Shown here piece after piece: positions 25,627 to 35,937 of a stretch of 64,000 nucleotides of DNA. Under the pieces are notes generated by a model. The model made no database searches. It was not told where the DNA came from and was given only the letters and a program-made list of their open reading frames with translations. This stretch comes from Xestospongia bergquistia. Taxonomy: Eukaryota > Porifera > Demospongiae > Haplosclerida > Petrosiidae. Position 1 is the stretch's first letter, and the number at the start of each line of letters is the position of its first letter. The stretch spans positions 12,912,501 through 12,976,500 of the forward strand of contig OZ014411.1 of assembly GCA_963965975.1 (NCBI GenBank), given 5' to 3'. The position numbers were made by a program, and so were the translations under genes.

Positions 25627-25927
25627 CTATTTTAGACCTCATGACTGCTACCTAACATATGTTTGACCTTTGATATTTATAATAAAGGTTATTAATATAT
25701 TCAGTTAGAATCTTAAAAAATTGTATGATGACATTTGAGTCTTATATTTAAAATTTATTACAGTATTTTATCGTGCTTACTCAACTAAATAAGGATTAGT
25801 ATAACATCTTGAAGCAGGTGAGAATATCCTTTGTGTTGAGGGTTATTTGGTAGCATTATCATGACGAGGATATATAACTCATGGTGTTTGGGTACCTGAG
25901 TTTATTTTGGAACAATGTGACATTTTA

Positions 25928-26530
25928 AAGATGGCAGTATGGCACATGCTGGCTCTGATGTGATGGAAGCATTTCAGGTAAGCTTATTAAAATCAAAATT
26001 GTGTATGATGTCAAGACAATATGAATCCACACCCCCTAGACTAGACATTACCTATAGCAACCAAAGCATGGATGTTCTGCTGAAGTGACAATAATACTAA
26101 TAATAGATGTGGGTTTGGTCCACATTGTCAACTATAATATATATATACCCATAATTCCAAATATCTAGTCTTATTATAATATCTGTATATCAAAATGTCA
26201 ACATGTTCTCAAATACAACAATCTAATAATTAAACTTAAGTGTATAGAAATATATCACAATGTTCAAAAAATCTTAGAACTGTCTGAAATGTTTTACATG
26301 CTATAACTCTTGTTTACAGGTGTTATATGCAATACAAACATTTACAAGGCCTAGGCATTGCTGAGACATATCCTACACTAGCAGAGGCAAATATAGCATT
26401 AGATGTCATTAAACATTATTCTCTTTCAGCTGTAGACACAATGGCTATATCTAGTAGAGCTTCAGATGGTACTTTGAAAACACTTGATGATGTTCCAATA
26501 GGTCAAGCTTGTAAAAAACTATTGGACTGA
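25928..26530 (+). other. Unassigned exon-like open stretches
   Basis: An open piece at about 25928-25978 reads DGSMAHAGSDVMEAFQ and stops exactly at CAG/GTAAGC, a good donor. A 67-codon frame at 26327-26530 (core GLGIAETYPTLAEANIAL) follows a possible acceptor at about 26320. The second frame ends in a stop, and a different frame stays open for about 40 codons after it, suggesting a frameshift. I recognise no family. These may be remnants of one gene. Confidence 0.3.
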
Positions 26531-26880
26531 TCATGTGTGTCCAGCTAATAATCCTGTGTACCCTTGTAGAATGGAACCCTTGTGTGTCTCTCCAATTGAG
26601 ATTATGTAATTCACTAAGAAATGTCTCAATCTTGGTTTGAAATATTTAGGTATTTGCTATAGTAACTCTGGTGAACTGACACAAGCGATGACTGAAGCAA
26701 TGGGAAGAAAATCTCCATCAAATAAATAAGTTTATTTTAATCAGTTTGGACTCCAAATTTGATTTTGAAGGTCAATTTTTTTACTTGGATATCATTTGGA
26801 ATGCAATTTACTAATAGTATCACTAATAAATGATTCAGTTGGAATGTGTCAACTTGATGGTCACATTGGTGTGCTCTATT

Positions 26881-26953
26881 GATGGACACACCTCTAATTA
26901 CTTTGCGCATGCGTACTAGTCTTCTCTACCACGTTTTCCAAGTTAAAGAAAAG
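26881..26953 (+). promoter_or_regulatory. RPS29 5' leader with TOP-like pyrimidine tract
   Basis: The stretch cttctctacc at 26921-26930, 24 bp before the start codon, resembles the 5' terminal oligopyrimidine tract of animal ribosomal protein mRNAs. A GCGCATGCG palindrome lies just upstream at about 26906. The actual transcription start is not determined; the element is inferred from sequence and gene identity. Confidence 0.5.
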
Positions 26954-29900
26954 ATGGGTCATAACAATGTGTGGCACAGCCACCCGAGAAAATACGGCCA
27001 AGGTTCCAGACAATGGTATGTTCATTTTAACAGTCTAAAATAAGAGTAGCTTTAATCAGTTAATGATGAAGGAGGTAGTTTTGGCCATAAATTAGTTTTC
27101 TCCACACGAAATGAGACTATGACTGATCTATTATTAGAATTTTACTGAGCAGTACAAGTAGTAGGAATAATCTAATCAATCTAATGAACTAATTGTCTCA
27201 TATGGCTGGATGTTCAAAGGCTAAGAATATTATGGGACTCATAAAATTTCCTCACCTTCATGACATCTAGTTTTTAGTAATAAGAAATATTGTGTTTCCC
27301 ATTGAATCAAATTCTCTAAGGACAAGGGATCGTTATAGATTGTGTGAGAAATTTGTCAAGCCATTGGATATGACAAGTTCTAGTATATTTTTAAAAGTAT
27401 AGGTAGTCAAGACCTAGAACATTATAATGTAATGTTTGTCAAAAATATTCTCTACTCATTTCTTATAGTCGAAGGTGTAATAACACTCATGGCCTTATTA
27501 GAAAATATGGCCTCAATCTTTGCCGGCGATGTTTTAGAGAACATGCCGAAGATATTGGATTCTTTAAAGTAAGTGAATTGTTATAAAAGTATCAACCTAG
27601 AATATTATGATTTAGATTGTCTGCCTTTATAACTAGCCCTTTGGATGGCATTGTAGCCTCATGTTAAATACCAAACTAATTTTACTTAAAAGTCCTAGAG
27701 ATAGTAGCCTGGCATAGCCAACCCTTCCCTAAGAGGGGAAGAGTCTGGGGACAAGCACATACAGGACTCATAGTGCAGGAATACAAATGTGGGCGGAGCA
27801 TTCTTAGACCTTTGCGCACATTAAGAGAGTAAAAAACTGCTATTATGATGTGTACTGGTTGTGGTGATGTCTTTAAAGCAAAGACTGTCTTTTACTAACT
27901 AATGCTGCTTTGTATCACGTAAGAGCATAGTTTTAAGGAGCTTCAAGGAGTTATTAGTAATTATCAGCTTATGTGGAATAGGTATTAAGTGAAAAGGTGG
28001 AGCTTGTAAGTGAATGAGGCATATGTAGAGACAGTTTTTTCAATTCATATTCATTGTTGTCATGTGATTCAATCTACAATACGTTAAGAACGTTCTGAAA
28101 CAATTTCAAATGTGATTTTTAATGTAAACTTAGGCTCCATTTACACGACAACAGCTCCAAGAAACGATATAATGAACACACAAAGCAATGTTACATTTTC
28201 CACATGTTCACACGTAATGTAAACGTAGCTAATAATTCATAGTAATCGTGTAACGAAGCATGTAATAAAAGGAGTGGTTTGAAGAAAGTAGGTTATGACT
28301 ACTGGTCCAAAGTTTGTTGCAAAAACATTTGAATACTTTGAAGTTTTGTGTGGGCAACATAATGTAATTTGAGGCAGGATCTCAAGGAAGAAACTTAATG
28401 AAATTTCCGTTCTGCCAACTGTAGTACTGACTGGATTTCCTTTAATTTGTGAATGTGTTTTGTAGAACAATGGAAATAAAATGCTATTAATGTACAGTTG
28501 GTATTGCTTTACATATGGTACACTGTCTGCTGCTTGCCCACTAGCTAGAGCTAACCAATGGGCTATGCAGTGAATAGATAAAAGGTATAGATTCTTCTCC
28601 TTTAATTGAGTGGTAACACCTGTTCAGCAACCAACAATTACACTTGCCCCATCATTAGCAATACCACAAAGTTTATAAAGAGCCATATTTCTCATAGCTA
28701 AGACATTTAGCACTGCATCTACTATTTCTGGTGCTGTTCCACCAGGTAATTCTACAAGATTAAAAAATCTACAGTGTATTTCACCACCTAATACATAACG
28801 TAAATATATTACCAAGTTGTGATCTACTGATAGATCAGTGGATTCATTTATCATTATAGAGTACAATTCAGCTTGCAGTAAATCATTATCTAAATCTCTA
28901 GAGCAATGGCTTCCTGAATACTTCAGACATTCTTATGCTCGTAGGTAATCTGCCGTCCTCCACGACCTGACTGGAAGCTAAGGTTACCAATGGCAGCACA
29001 GCCTTGCACTACTAAGAAGTGCTTCAGATCAGAAATGATAAATTTCTCTTAGCCATGAAGCACACAGTCTTTAAGAAATGATTGCCAATTCTTGGTCCCT
29101 ATGTACATTAGCGAAAGCTTGCTGCATATCTTCCTACACTTCTATAGCCGCTCTGTGGTCAACAGTAGTCGCATGCTTAGTTAGAGCATCTTTCTTCATT
29201 TTATTACAACCTTTGGTGAAGGCATTGTTCTTCTTTGCATCCAAGTAATATTGATAGCACATACCACGAATAGAGTTATAAACTACCCATGGAAAATCAG
29301 TTTTCCATGATGGCAAAATCTTCTTTTCTCTAATTTTGGCCCTTTATGACTAGGTGAAGAACATGGACTGCACATGATCACGCTGTCATTTTTATTCTAA
29401 TTAATGCCTAATAAATTAATAATTAGCCAAAATGGCAATTGATATGCCCAAGGAGTTGCCAAGTTTGTTATACTGTTACAAATGGCGATTTTGGTGACCG
29501 TGTGGGGAACCCCTGATCATAGCGTAGCGTGGTTGCATTCACACTATTAATTTGGTGCAACGTTATGAAGTCTAATTTGAGGTGTGTCCAAATAGGTGTT
29601 ACAGGAAATAGTCTATAGTGGAGAAAATGTCCGATAGAAGAAGGAAGTTATTGCTGCTGTTATTGTTACGTAGAAGAAGTACTGGTCCGTGGTGCTAGAA
29701 ATAATTGTGGGTATTAAACATTGCGATTTCTGCAATTGTTAGTAACTTTCTTTAAAATACGATTTTTAATAATGCGATTTTCTTCTCAGACAAGATTCAT
29801 AAAGAATTATTTATAAGTGATTGAATGCATGAGTAGGCTAACCATGTCACTGACTATATACATGAATGTCAGATATCGACATCATCTGCACCAGAGACAT

Positions 29901-32900
29901 CATCAGAGTCAAAGGGGTCCTTATCTGATTCCAAGGTAGCATCAGCTAGAAGTGTATTTTCGCTTAGCTTTCGGACGATCCGCTGGCGTTGAGCTTGAAT
30001 GCTGCGGCTGCTTCTCCGCTAGCACTAGCGATACAGCCACGTTAGCTTCTTTGGTCGCCGTTTCACCTATTCCCGTGTCCTTGGCTGATGGTAAAGAGCT
30101 CGAACTTTTGAAGAACTTGAGGAGAGCCATGTTGATCTTGACACTTGCTTGAGTGCTTACACGTACACGTGACTAAAATTGGGCAGGGTACCATTTAGGC
30201 ATGGTTTAAATTAATGCGATACTAAATTTTGCGATTATGCAGAAACTCGCATTTTTCGCATTTGTTTGTATCACGCAATTATTTCTAGCACTACGGTATG
30301 GGACTTAGATCACACTTGGTGACAAAAAAAGTTTTCAATCCAGGCTGCATTGGGGGAATATCATACTTTAATACAAGAAACGAGATTGGTTAACCACACC
30401 AGTTTTTATAAATATTTTCATGTCTCCAAGGAAGTTTGATGAATTATTGTCTTACATTGGACCAGTAATAACCAGAACAGTAACTACAATGAGAAAGCCA
30501 ATATCACCTGGGGAAAGACTTGCCATAACATTGCGCTAATTTAGTAACTGGTGACTCAATGCAAACAATATCATTCAGTTACAGATTGGGCCACTCCACA
30601 GTTTGCCATATTATTGATGATACTTGTCAAGCAATTTAAGAAGTTCTATCACCAGAAATTTTGCGTTCACCTCAAAATAGTGAAGATTGGAAGAAAATAA
30701 CTGATTGGTTTGAGAACATATGGAATTTTCCTCATTGTGTAGGGGCCATTGATGGAAAACATATCTTGATGCAGGCACAAGCAAATTGTGGTTCTCGGTA
30801 TTTTAATTACAAAGGTACACACAGTATTGTGTTACTGGCCGTCTGTGATTACAATTACTGTTTCACACTTGTTGACATTGGGGATTATGGGAGACAGAGT
30901 GATGGTGGTGTGTTTAGTAATTCAATATTTGACATAACAATGGAAGTCAATTATTCTCTTTACTTGCCACTGATATTATACCAGGTCAAACATCTCCAGC
31001 GCCAAACTTTTTTGTTGGTGACAGCATTTCCACTGAAGACGTATTTGTTAAGGCCATATCCAGGAACATACTTGCCTGACAACAAAAGGATTTTTAATTA
31101 CCACCTTTCAAAGACAAGAAGGGTAATAGAAAATGCCTTTGGTACTTTGGCTACTAAATTCAGAATATTTCAGACACCTATCATCGCTAATCCAGAGAAG
31201 GTCACAAAGGTAACACAGGCAGCTTGTGTTCTCCATAATTACTTGAAAATCTCTGAAATGCACCGCCCACACCTTCAGCTAGATACTACTGCCCACCTGG
31301 TTATGTTGACCATGAAGATAGGTATGGAAACATCATACCTGGTGATTGGAGAACTGAAGATAACAATCCACTTCATTCAGTTGGTCTAATTAGCAGCAAC
31401 TGGTATGGAAGGTCAGCAAAAGAGTTGTCTGACAACTTAATAGACTATTTCAATTCTACTGATGGCACCTTATCTTGGCAGCAAAATTATATTCATTCAA
31501 CAGGAATAATATTCATTAAACTTTAAAGTTATTAACAAAAACAAAAAAGCTAATTAACATCACTCTCATCAGGTCCATGTCCTCCACTTTGATAATAACT
31601 ACATCTATAATTATATGGTTCATGGGTATATGATGTCTCAAGAGTACGAGGTAATGATTCATGGTTGTATGACACTTCTTAGTATATCTAGGTGGAAATT
31701 CTATTTCATACAGTAACTGTTGGATTTTTATTTTTGCTTGGGCTTTCTGTTGTGGGTGGAACTTTTTCAAAGTTATTGATATTCTAACATAAGTCTTCAT
31801 CATCACTGGTATCATGGTCTGATCATGGTACTCTACTTTCTTTTAGCTGTTTTAATATTTCAATTTCTATGGGATCTGCCTCAATCCTTCGTCTTTTTTT
31901 GGATCTCACTGGTGTTTCATATGAAATGACTACTGGATTCCTAAAAGATTGAAAAAATGAGATTTACACTGATATATGTTCCAACCTCTCCTTGGAACTT
32001 TTTTCAACGTCAGCATCAAACAAACTTGATTCCTTTACTTCTTTTAGATCATTTTATTGTGGTCTCAAGCCATCACTATCACTAGGTCTGCCAGTACCTT
32101 CAATATTACTACTATCTGTAACTTGTACATTTGTTGCTGTACTAAAATGTTATTCATACACACATATTACTTCCTAAGTGCTAACTTTCTATGTCTGATG
32201 AAATCTTTTAAGAAGTTCTTTTAATGATAGAATTCTCACTCCTTATGTACTTCATCAGCACCAGTACTTGTGTGCATTTTTAACTTCTTATGCTCCTTAG
32301 TATATCGCTCTCTTAGCACTTTCCATTGTTTACTAGCCAAATCAACTACAGTATGTTGTATGTACCATGATTATTTTTGTTGCTCTGCTTACCAGTAGTG
32401 TTTAGTTGTTTAGAAATTGCTGTCCATGCATTCTCCTTCTTCCAACTAACTTTAAAATCACTTGATTTGGTGTAATACAAACAAGGGTAGCCATTTTGAT
32501 TTGTCTCATCACATGTATGTTGAAATCTGATTGGTCAGACTTTACCAATTTTGGTAAGAAAATAGAGAAACGTTCTATGTCAATGTTATGTTAATTTATA
32601 CATTTACAGTACGTTAATTGTATGTGTGAACATGATGCGTTGCACTATGTGAATGTATGTATGCAGTATGTTAACAACTCTAGTGTGAATCAGCCTTTTG
32701 AGCGTGCTTAGCCACTAAGTGTTCTCTCTAATTGCTTGTTCCTCCATGAAAGGAATACTCTTTCAAACAAACTTTACACTTCACTTTCTCAAAATGTTTC
32801 CACACATCTGATCGAGGCGCACAGGCAGCCATAACAATAACTAACTAAACTAAGCCTGTCCTCTACTAGTTAGGCATAACTAGTTAATTAATTGCAATAA

Positions 32901-35192
32901 AGGGTGTGTCATGAATCTTCAAATGCCAGAAAACATTCGAAGGTCGCAGTAATGCAGTGGAGTAATCGAACATTCAAACCTTTTTTTCCAGCCCTACTTT
33001 AAATGGACTGATGATGAGGCTTAGCTCTTCTTATTTTACGTTACTCATGACTACAAGGTAAAGAAGATATCAAAATGTGGATTGGGAGTTGATCAAAACT
33101 AAGTATGATGATATCCTGTCTCTTATGTGCCAAGAGTTACCAGTAACATTTGAGGAGGCTAGAGACAACTGTTTGAAAGATTATCCACATACAAACTACA
33201 AAGGAGCAAGTAACAAAACCATATTGACTTCAAAGCTTAAGACAATACGAATTAAGTTTAGGATGGCAATTGACTCCGATCATTGAAGGGAGCATGGCCT
33301 GGTAATCATGTTATACTATGAAGTCTGTAAGAAAATATGGGGTGGGTCACTAGCAACACAAAAAAGTGAGGGAGGACTAGAGAGCACAGAAATTGTAGCA
33401 CAGGTTGATGATGATACTCACAGCAACATGGAGGACTTTGTTTTAGAGACACTTAAGTGAAATAGATCACAATGGTGTCACAACAAATGATACTGATGAA
33501 GCATGTCCAGTAACCAGGAGATTATAAGAAAAAGAACAGTGCTGTTGGATGGAAAGCTAAGCATGTACAAGCATGAGCGAATGAAATGAAAGTTGCTAGT
33601 TGATGTTCAATTGCTGTCATGTACCCAAGAAGAGTTGGCTATTAAGAAGTAGTTAGTGGAGCAAATGGACACATTTGAAAAGCAATATAGTGAAACCTTG
33701 ACAAAGCTTTCAGATAATATGGAGAAGCTGACTAATTCAATTTCTGAAGGCTTCTCTCTTTTGAAGCATTTCATGATCCCTCTGCCACCAACACCCTATG
33801 CATATCAAGGTAACCATCAATTTCCTCCAATGTATAGTCAATCACCTTCAAATACTTACAGTGGAGTTTCTTTTCCTCAACTTTTCAACTCTGATTCTTC
33901 ATGACGATCAATTCCGTATTTATTGTTTAACAGAGCATCATAATCACTTATTTCAAATCAAAACTAATACAATTATTGTCATATCATCATTTCATCAAAT
34001 CAAATTGAACAGATATTAAACAAAATTAAAATAGAGATCATTATACTATTATTGGTCAAAATATGATGTAAGCACTCTTCTGACTCTTGGCTTCCACCTT
34101 GTTATAGTGATTGGTGGATCTGCTTGAGCCTACAGGTGGTTGAAAAATTTAATCACAATGTACCTGCTGTACTTGATCTTCACCAATAGTCTCATGATTG
34201 AGCTCACAGAAATTATGGAGGATTAAGCATGAATAAATAATATAAGACAAATCATGTAGATTAATATCTATGGAATTCTATAGAAGTTTTCTACTTGTCT
34301 TTTACTTCTTCCTCAGTTACAGGTAGCTTAATATATTTAGGACCTAAATATACAGTCAATGCATAGGACACACTTCTAATTATGATAGAAACAGTTGATG
34401 GAGTGATCCCAATTGCATTTGCTGACTTACGGAGTCTTCCCTCATAGGATAAGTAGTATAGTGTTAAAGCTACTTGTTTCTCAACTGAAATGGATGATCT
34501 CAGACTTCTGTATGTATGGATATAATTCATTGCAAAGTTTCAAAAAGTTTTCTTTACCCACTCTCCTCCCATTCTTGGCTAACCATGGCATCATTTACAA
34601 AGTTGTCCCGCCATACCTGAGTCCTTCCAGGGCCTAATCCAACAACTTCTTGGACTCCTCGTCCTTTTATAGATTTTCCCAGGATTTCTTTCCGAAAGTG
34701 CAACATGGCATATTTTCCTCTTCCTTTGATAATAAGTAGAAGCAGTGATGTACATCAATAAGCAGTTTAGTTGGTGGAGAGAAATCAAGGTTGACAATAG
34801 ATTGAATAAAGCCAAGACAGCCATCACTCTTCACGTGACATCACTCCATATTGAGTGATATTGCGTGATATTACATTTTCAATGTTCACACGTCAACAAG
34901 AAACGCAGCATTTTGAAAAACGATTTGTTTTGCGCATCGTTGCCATTTGTATTTTCGTCTTTTCCGTGTAAACACAAGGAGTAAACGAATACAAAACGAA
35001 ACAGATTTGGACTGAAAACGTTGTCGTGTAAACGAAGCCTAAGTAAGAATAGTTTGATAGACTCCTCAAATAATATAAGGACAGATCTTACTTTAATGAA
35101 ATATTTAACTTGCTATTACTAACTTACTATGTAACAACATGTTTTGTCATGCTAGTATTTAATATGTGATTTTTTCCTTTCAGATGCGTTAA
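26954..35192 (+). CDS. RPS29: 40S ribosomal protein S29
   Basis: Three exons, 26954-27015, 27469-27568 and 35184-35192, join in frame to give 56 residues, the usual length of eS29/uS14-type RPS29. The protein begins [20 protein letters not shown]. It then carries the two CxxC pairs (C-R-R-C and, after the [11 protein letters not shown] segment, C-R-R-C) that bind the structural zinc, and ends IGFFKMR, similar to fungal C termini. It sits in the head of the small ribosomal subunit. The last exon supplies only Met-Arg-stop plus 3' UTR, after a tttttccttttcag-type acceptor. Intron 2 is 7.6 kb, far larger than other introns here, because a transposon cluster sits inside it. Reading through the exon-2 donor instead would give a four-residue-longer tail (VSELL), so the distant last exon is likely but not proven. 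Confidence 0.9.
28230..29515 (-). mobile_element. hAT-type transposon remnant (DUF4371/ZNF862-like transposase)
   Basis: On the minus strand the right end starts CAGGGGTTCCCCACACGG, a typical hAT terminus. Next come a TTF-type zinc-finger-like piece (29316-29134; [18 protein letters not shown]) and the transposase core at 28866-28624 ([20 protein letters not shown], later [13 protein letters not shown]). A further piece reads [20 protein letters not shown]. These are hallmarks of DUF4371-containing hAT transposases. Stops interrupt every part, including one right after the VGC. No matching left terminus was found, so the element is truncated. Confidence 0.75.
29627..31525 (+). pseudogene. Harbinger DDE transposase (DDE_Tnp_4), broken
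   Basis: The start [19 protein letters not shown] at 29627 is cut off by the element at 29683-30298. After that come a helix-turn-helix region with [12 protein letters not shown] (about 30500) and [12 protein letters not shown] (about 30590). The nuclease fold follows, with the first Asp in [10 protein letters not shown], the second in [14 protein letters not shown] and the Glu in [16 protein letters not shown]. Defects seen: a frame change with stops just after 30535, an in-frame TAA near 30639, and another frame change near 31300, after which the expected C terminus (ending [16 protein letters not shown]) continues to 31525. The catalytic core itself is open from 30661 to 31300. Confidence 0.85.
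29683..30298 (-). mobile_element. Small internally deleted DNA transposon inside the Harbinger transposase
   Basis: Termini are inverted: CCGTGGTGCTAGAAATAATTG on the left and, on the opposite strand at the right, CCGTAGTGCTAGAAATAATTG. It interrupts the Harbinger reading frame. Inside, on the minus strand, is the N terminus of a transposase-like protein (30130-29942, beginning [20 protein letters not shown] and ending at a KRKYT motif). An acidic C-terminal tail with stop follows (about 29940-29880, [12 protein letters not shown]). The catalytic middle is missing, so it is a deletion derivative. A fragment of the same N terminus appears near 45560. Confidence 0.7.
31516..32515 (-). pseudogene. 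Harbinger accessory MADF-BESS DNA-binding protein, broken
   Basis: Minus-strand pieces in order: a MADF domain ([20 protein letters not shown] near 32470, then [19 protein letters not shown] near 32300), a basic linker ([19 protein letters not shown] near 31890), and a BESS motif ([19 protein letters not shown] near 31730). MADF-BESS or Myb/SANT proteins are the second gene of Harbinger elements and help the transposase bind DNA. The frame changes between the linker and the BESS motif. Introns probably separate some pieces. Confidence 0.7.
32697..32832 (-). pseudogene. BED zinc finger of a second hAT element, truncated
   Basis: From an ATG at 32832 the minus strand reads [17 protein letters not shown], then a C-x2-C pair ([11 protein letters not shown]) and an L-R/E-H-L-V-A-K-H pair, the BED finger layout of hAT transposases. 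One codon in the finger is a stop (TAG after Ser-Asn). The frame ends where the inner Harbinger begins at 32695. A TAGGGCTGG-like hAT terminus lies just upstream, near 32999. Confidence 0.65.
32991..33904 (+). pseudogene. Harbinger accessory Myb/SANT-like protein, broken
   Basis: The reading begins FKWTDDEA near 33001, a Myb/SANT-like helix start. It continues in another frame as [20 protein letters not shown] (33077-33286), then in a third frame past 33290, and ends with a predicted coiled coil (33656-33904; [20 protein letters not shown]) and a Pro-rich tail. At least three stops or frame changes occur between 33290 and 33650. It faces the transposase fragment to its right, as in other Harbinger elements. 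Confidence 0.65.
34085..34827 (-). pseudogene. Harbinger transposase with the nuclease core deleted
   Basis: On the minus strand: a [14 protein letters not shown] segment (about 34660), then a helix-turn-helix region [19 protein letters not shown] and [18 protein letters not shown] (34530-34291). There follows, after a jump, only the C-terminal signature [19 protein letters not shown] (about 34200). The DDE catalytic region between them is absent. This is the outer Harbinger's own transposase in internally deleted form, with additional stops. Confidence 0.7.
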
Positions 35193-35337
35193 AAGTTATC
35201 TAGGATTTTAAGAAGAAATTGTAATTTATTGAAGAAGTAACTCTTGTAATTGTCTATTTACTCTGCACTGTCATTAGTATGAAAGATTATTTGTAAAAAT
35301 AATTATAACAAATAATAGTAAACATTGAGATATAGTT

Positions 35338-35412
35338 TGCGAGCTAGACTTTCTACCTTTTTGACAAGCTGGATGTCAACTTATCAAAAAGTAGGAGGGT
35401 CTAGCTCACTAT
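35338..35412. repeat. Short imperfect inverted repeat
   Basis: The arms gcgagctagactttctacct and, inverted, gtgagctagaccctcctact continue into CTTTTTGA(C/T)AAG and flank a loop of about 15 bp. They pair over about 30 bp with a few mismatches. It lies just beyond the RPS29 3' end and could be a small MITE or fold in the transcript. Confidence 0.75.
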
Positions 35413-35937
35413 CCAGAAGGTGATGTGATGCTTTGATAGTTGTGGGAGTGTGGTTAGTAGACCCCGCCCAAAAGCCGTAGTCTTGAGTCCTGACTTTCAG
35501 TCGTAATGAGCCACTCCCATATTGCAAATTTAATACATCCGAGCAGTTTTGAACAATAATATAATATTATTATTGTGAGACATTTATTGTGATTACTTGG
35601 ACAGTAATAGGATTAGAACATGTACATACAACATGAAGGTGCACTAATACACCAGTGGAATGTGGTCTAGATATAACAGGATGGTATTAAATCTTCATTT
35701 TCACTAACCAAATTTCATCTATAAAACACATTTATCTTCAAATTGATAGTGATTTGTGTTATTGTGCTGACATTATTAATTGTTTTATAGTTATTAATCA
35801 TGAAATACTTAAATATTATAATGAAAACTGGTTACCAGAGAGAAATTGTAATTGCTATCATTTTAGAATTAAAACTGCATTTTCAATATAGGTAGACATA
35901 TCAGTATAAAAATTATAAATAACAATATTTAAGTCAT
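35413..35937. other. Intergenic between RPS29 and the methyltransferase
   Basis: AT-rich DNA separating the convergent 3' ends of RPS29 and the methyltransferase gene. I see no gene or conserved element beyond the hairpin to its left. Confidence 0.5.

Larger units (their letters stand above)
29531..32695 (+). mobile_element. Inner PIF/Harbinger element
   Basis: Bounded by short inverted repeats, GGTTGCATTCACACTA at 29531 and, on the opposite strand ending at 32695, GGCTGATTCACACTA. It contains the two genes expected of an autonomous Harbinger in convergent arrangement: a DDE transposase (+) and a MADF-BESS DNA-binding protein (-). Both are disrupted. The transposase gene is itself interrupted by a smaller element at 29683-30298. 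Confidence 0.65.
28133..35039. mobile_element. Outer PIF/Harbinger element with nested insertions, in RPS29 intron 2
   Basis: The ends are inverted repeats: GGCTCCATTTACACGACAAC at 28133 and, on the opposite strand at 35039, GGCTTCGTTTACACGACAAC. They are flanked by TTA (left) and TAA (right). That is compatible with the TWA target preference of PIF/Harbinger, but the two are not an exact direct repeat. The element's own genes lie on the right: a Myb/SANT-like gene (+, 33.0-33.9 kb) facing an internally deleted transposase (-, 34.1-34.8 kb). The left two thirds is occupied by later insertions. All genes in it are broken. Confidence 0.75.
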
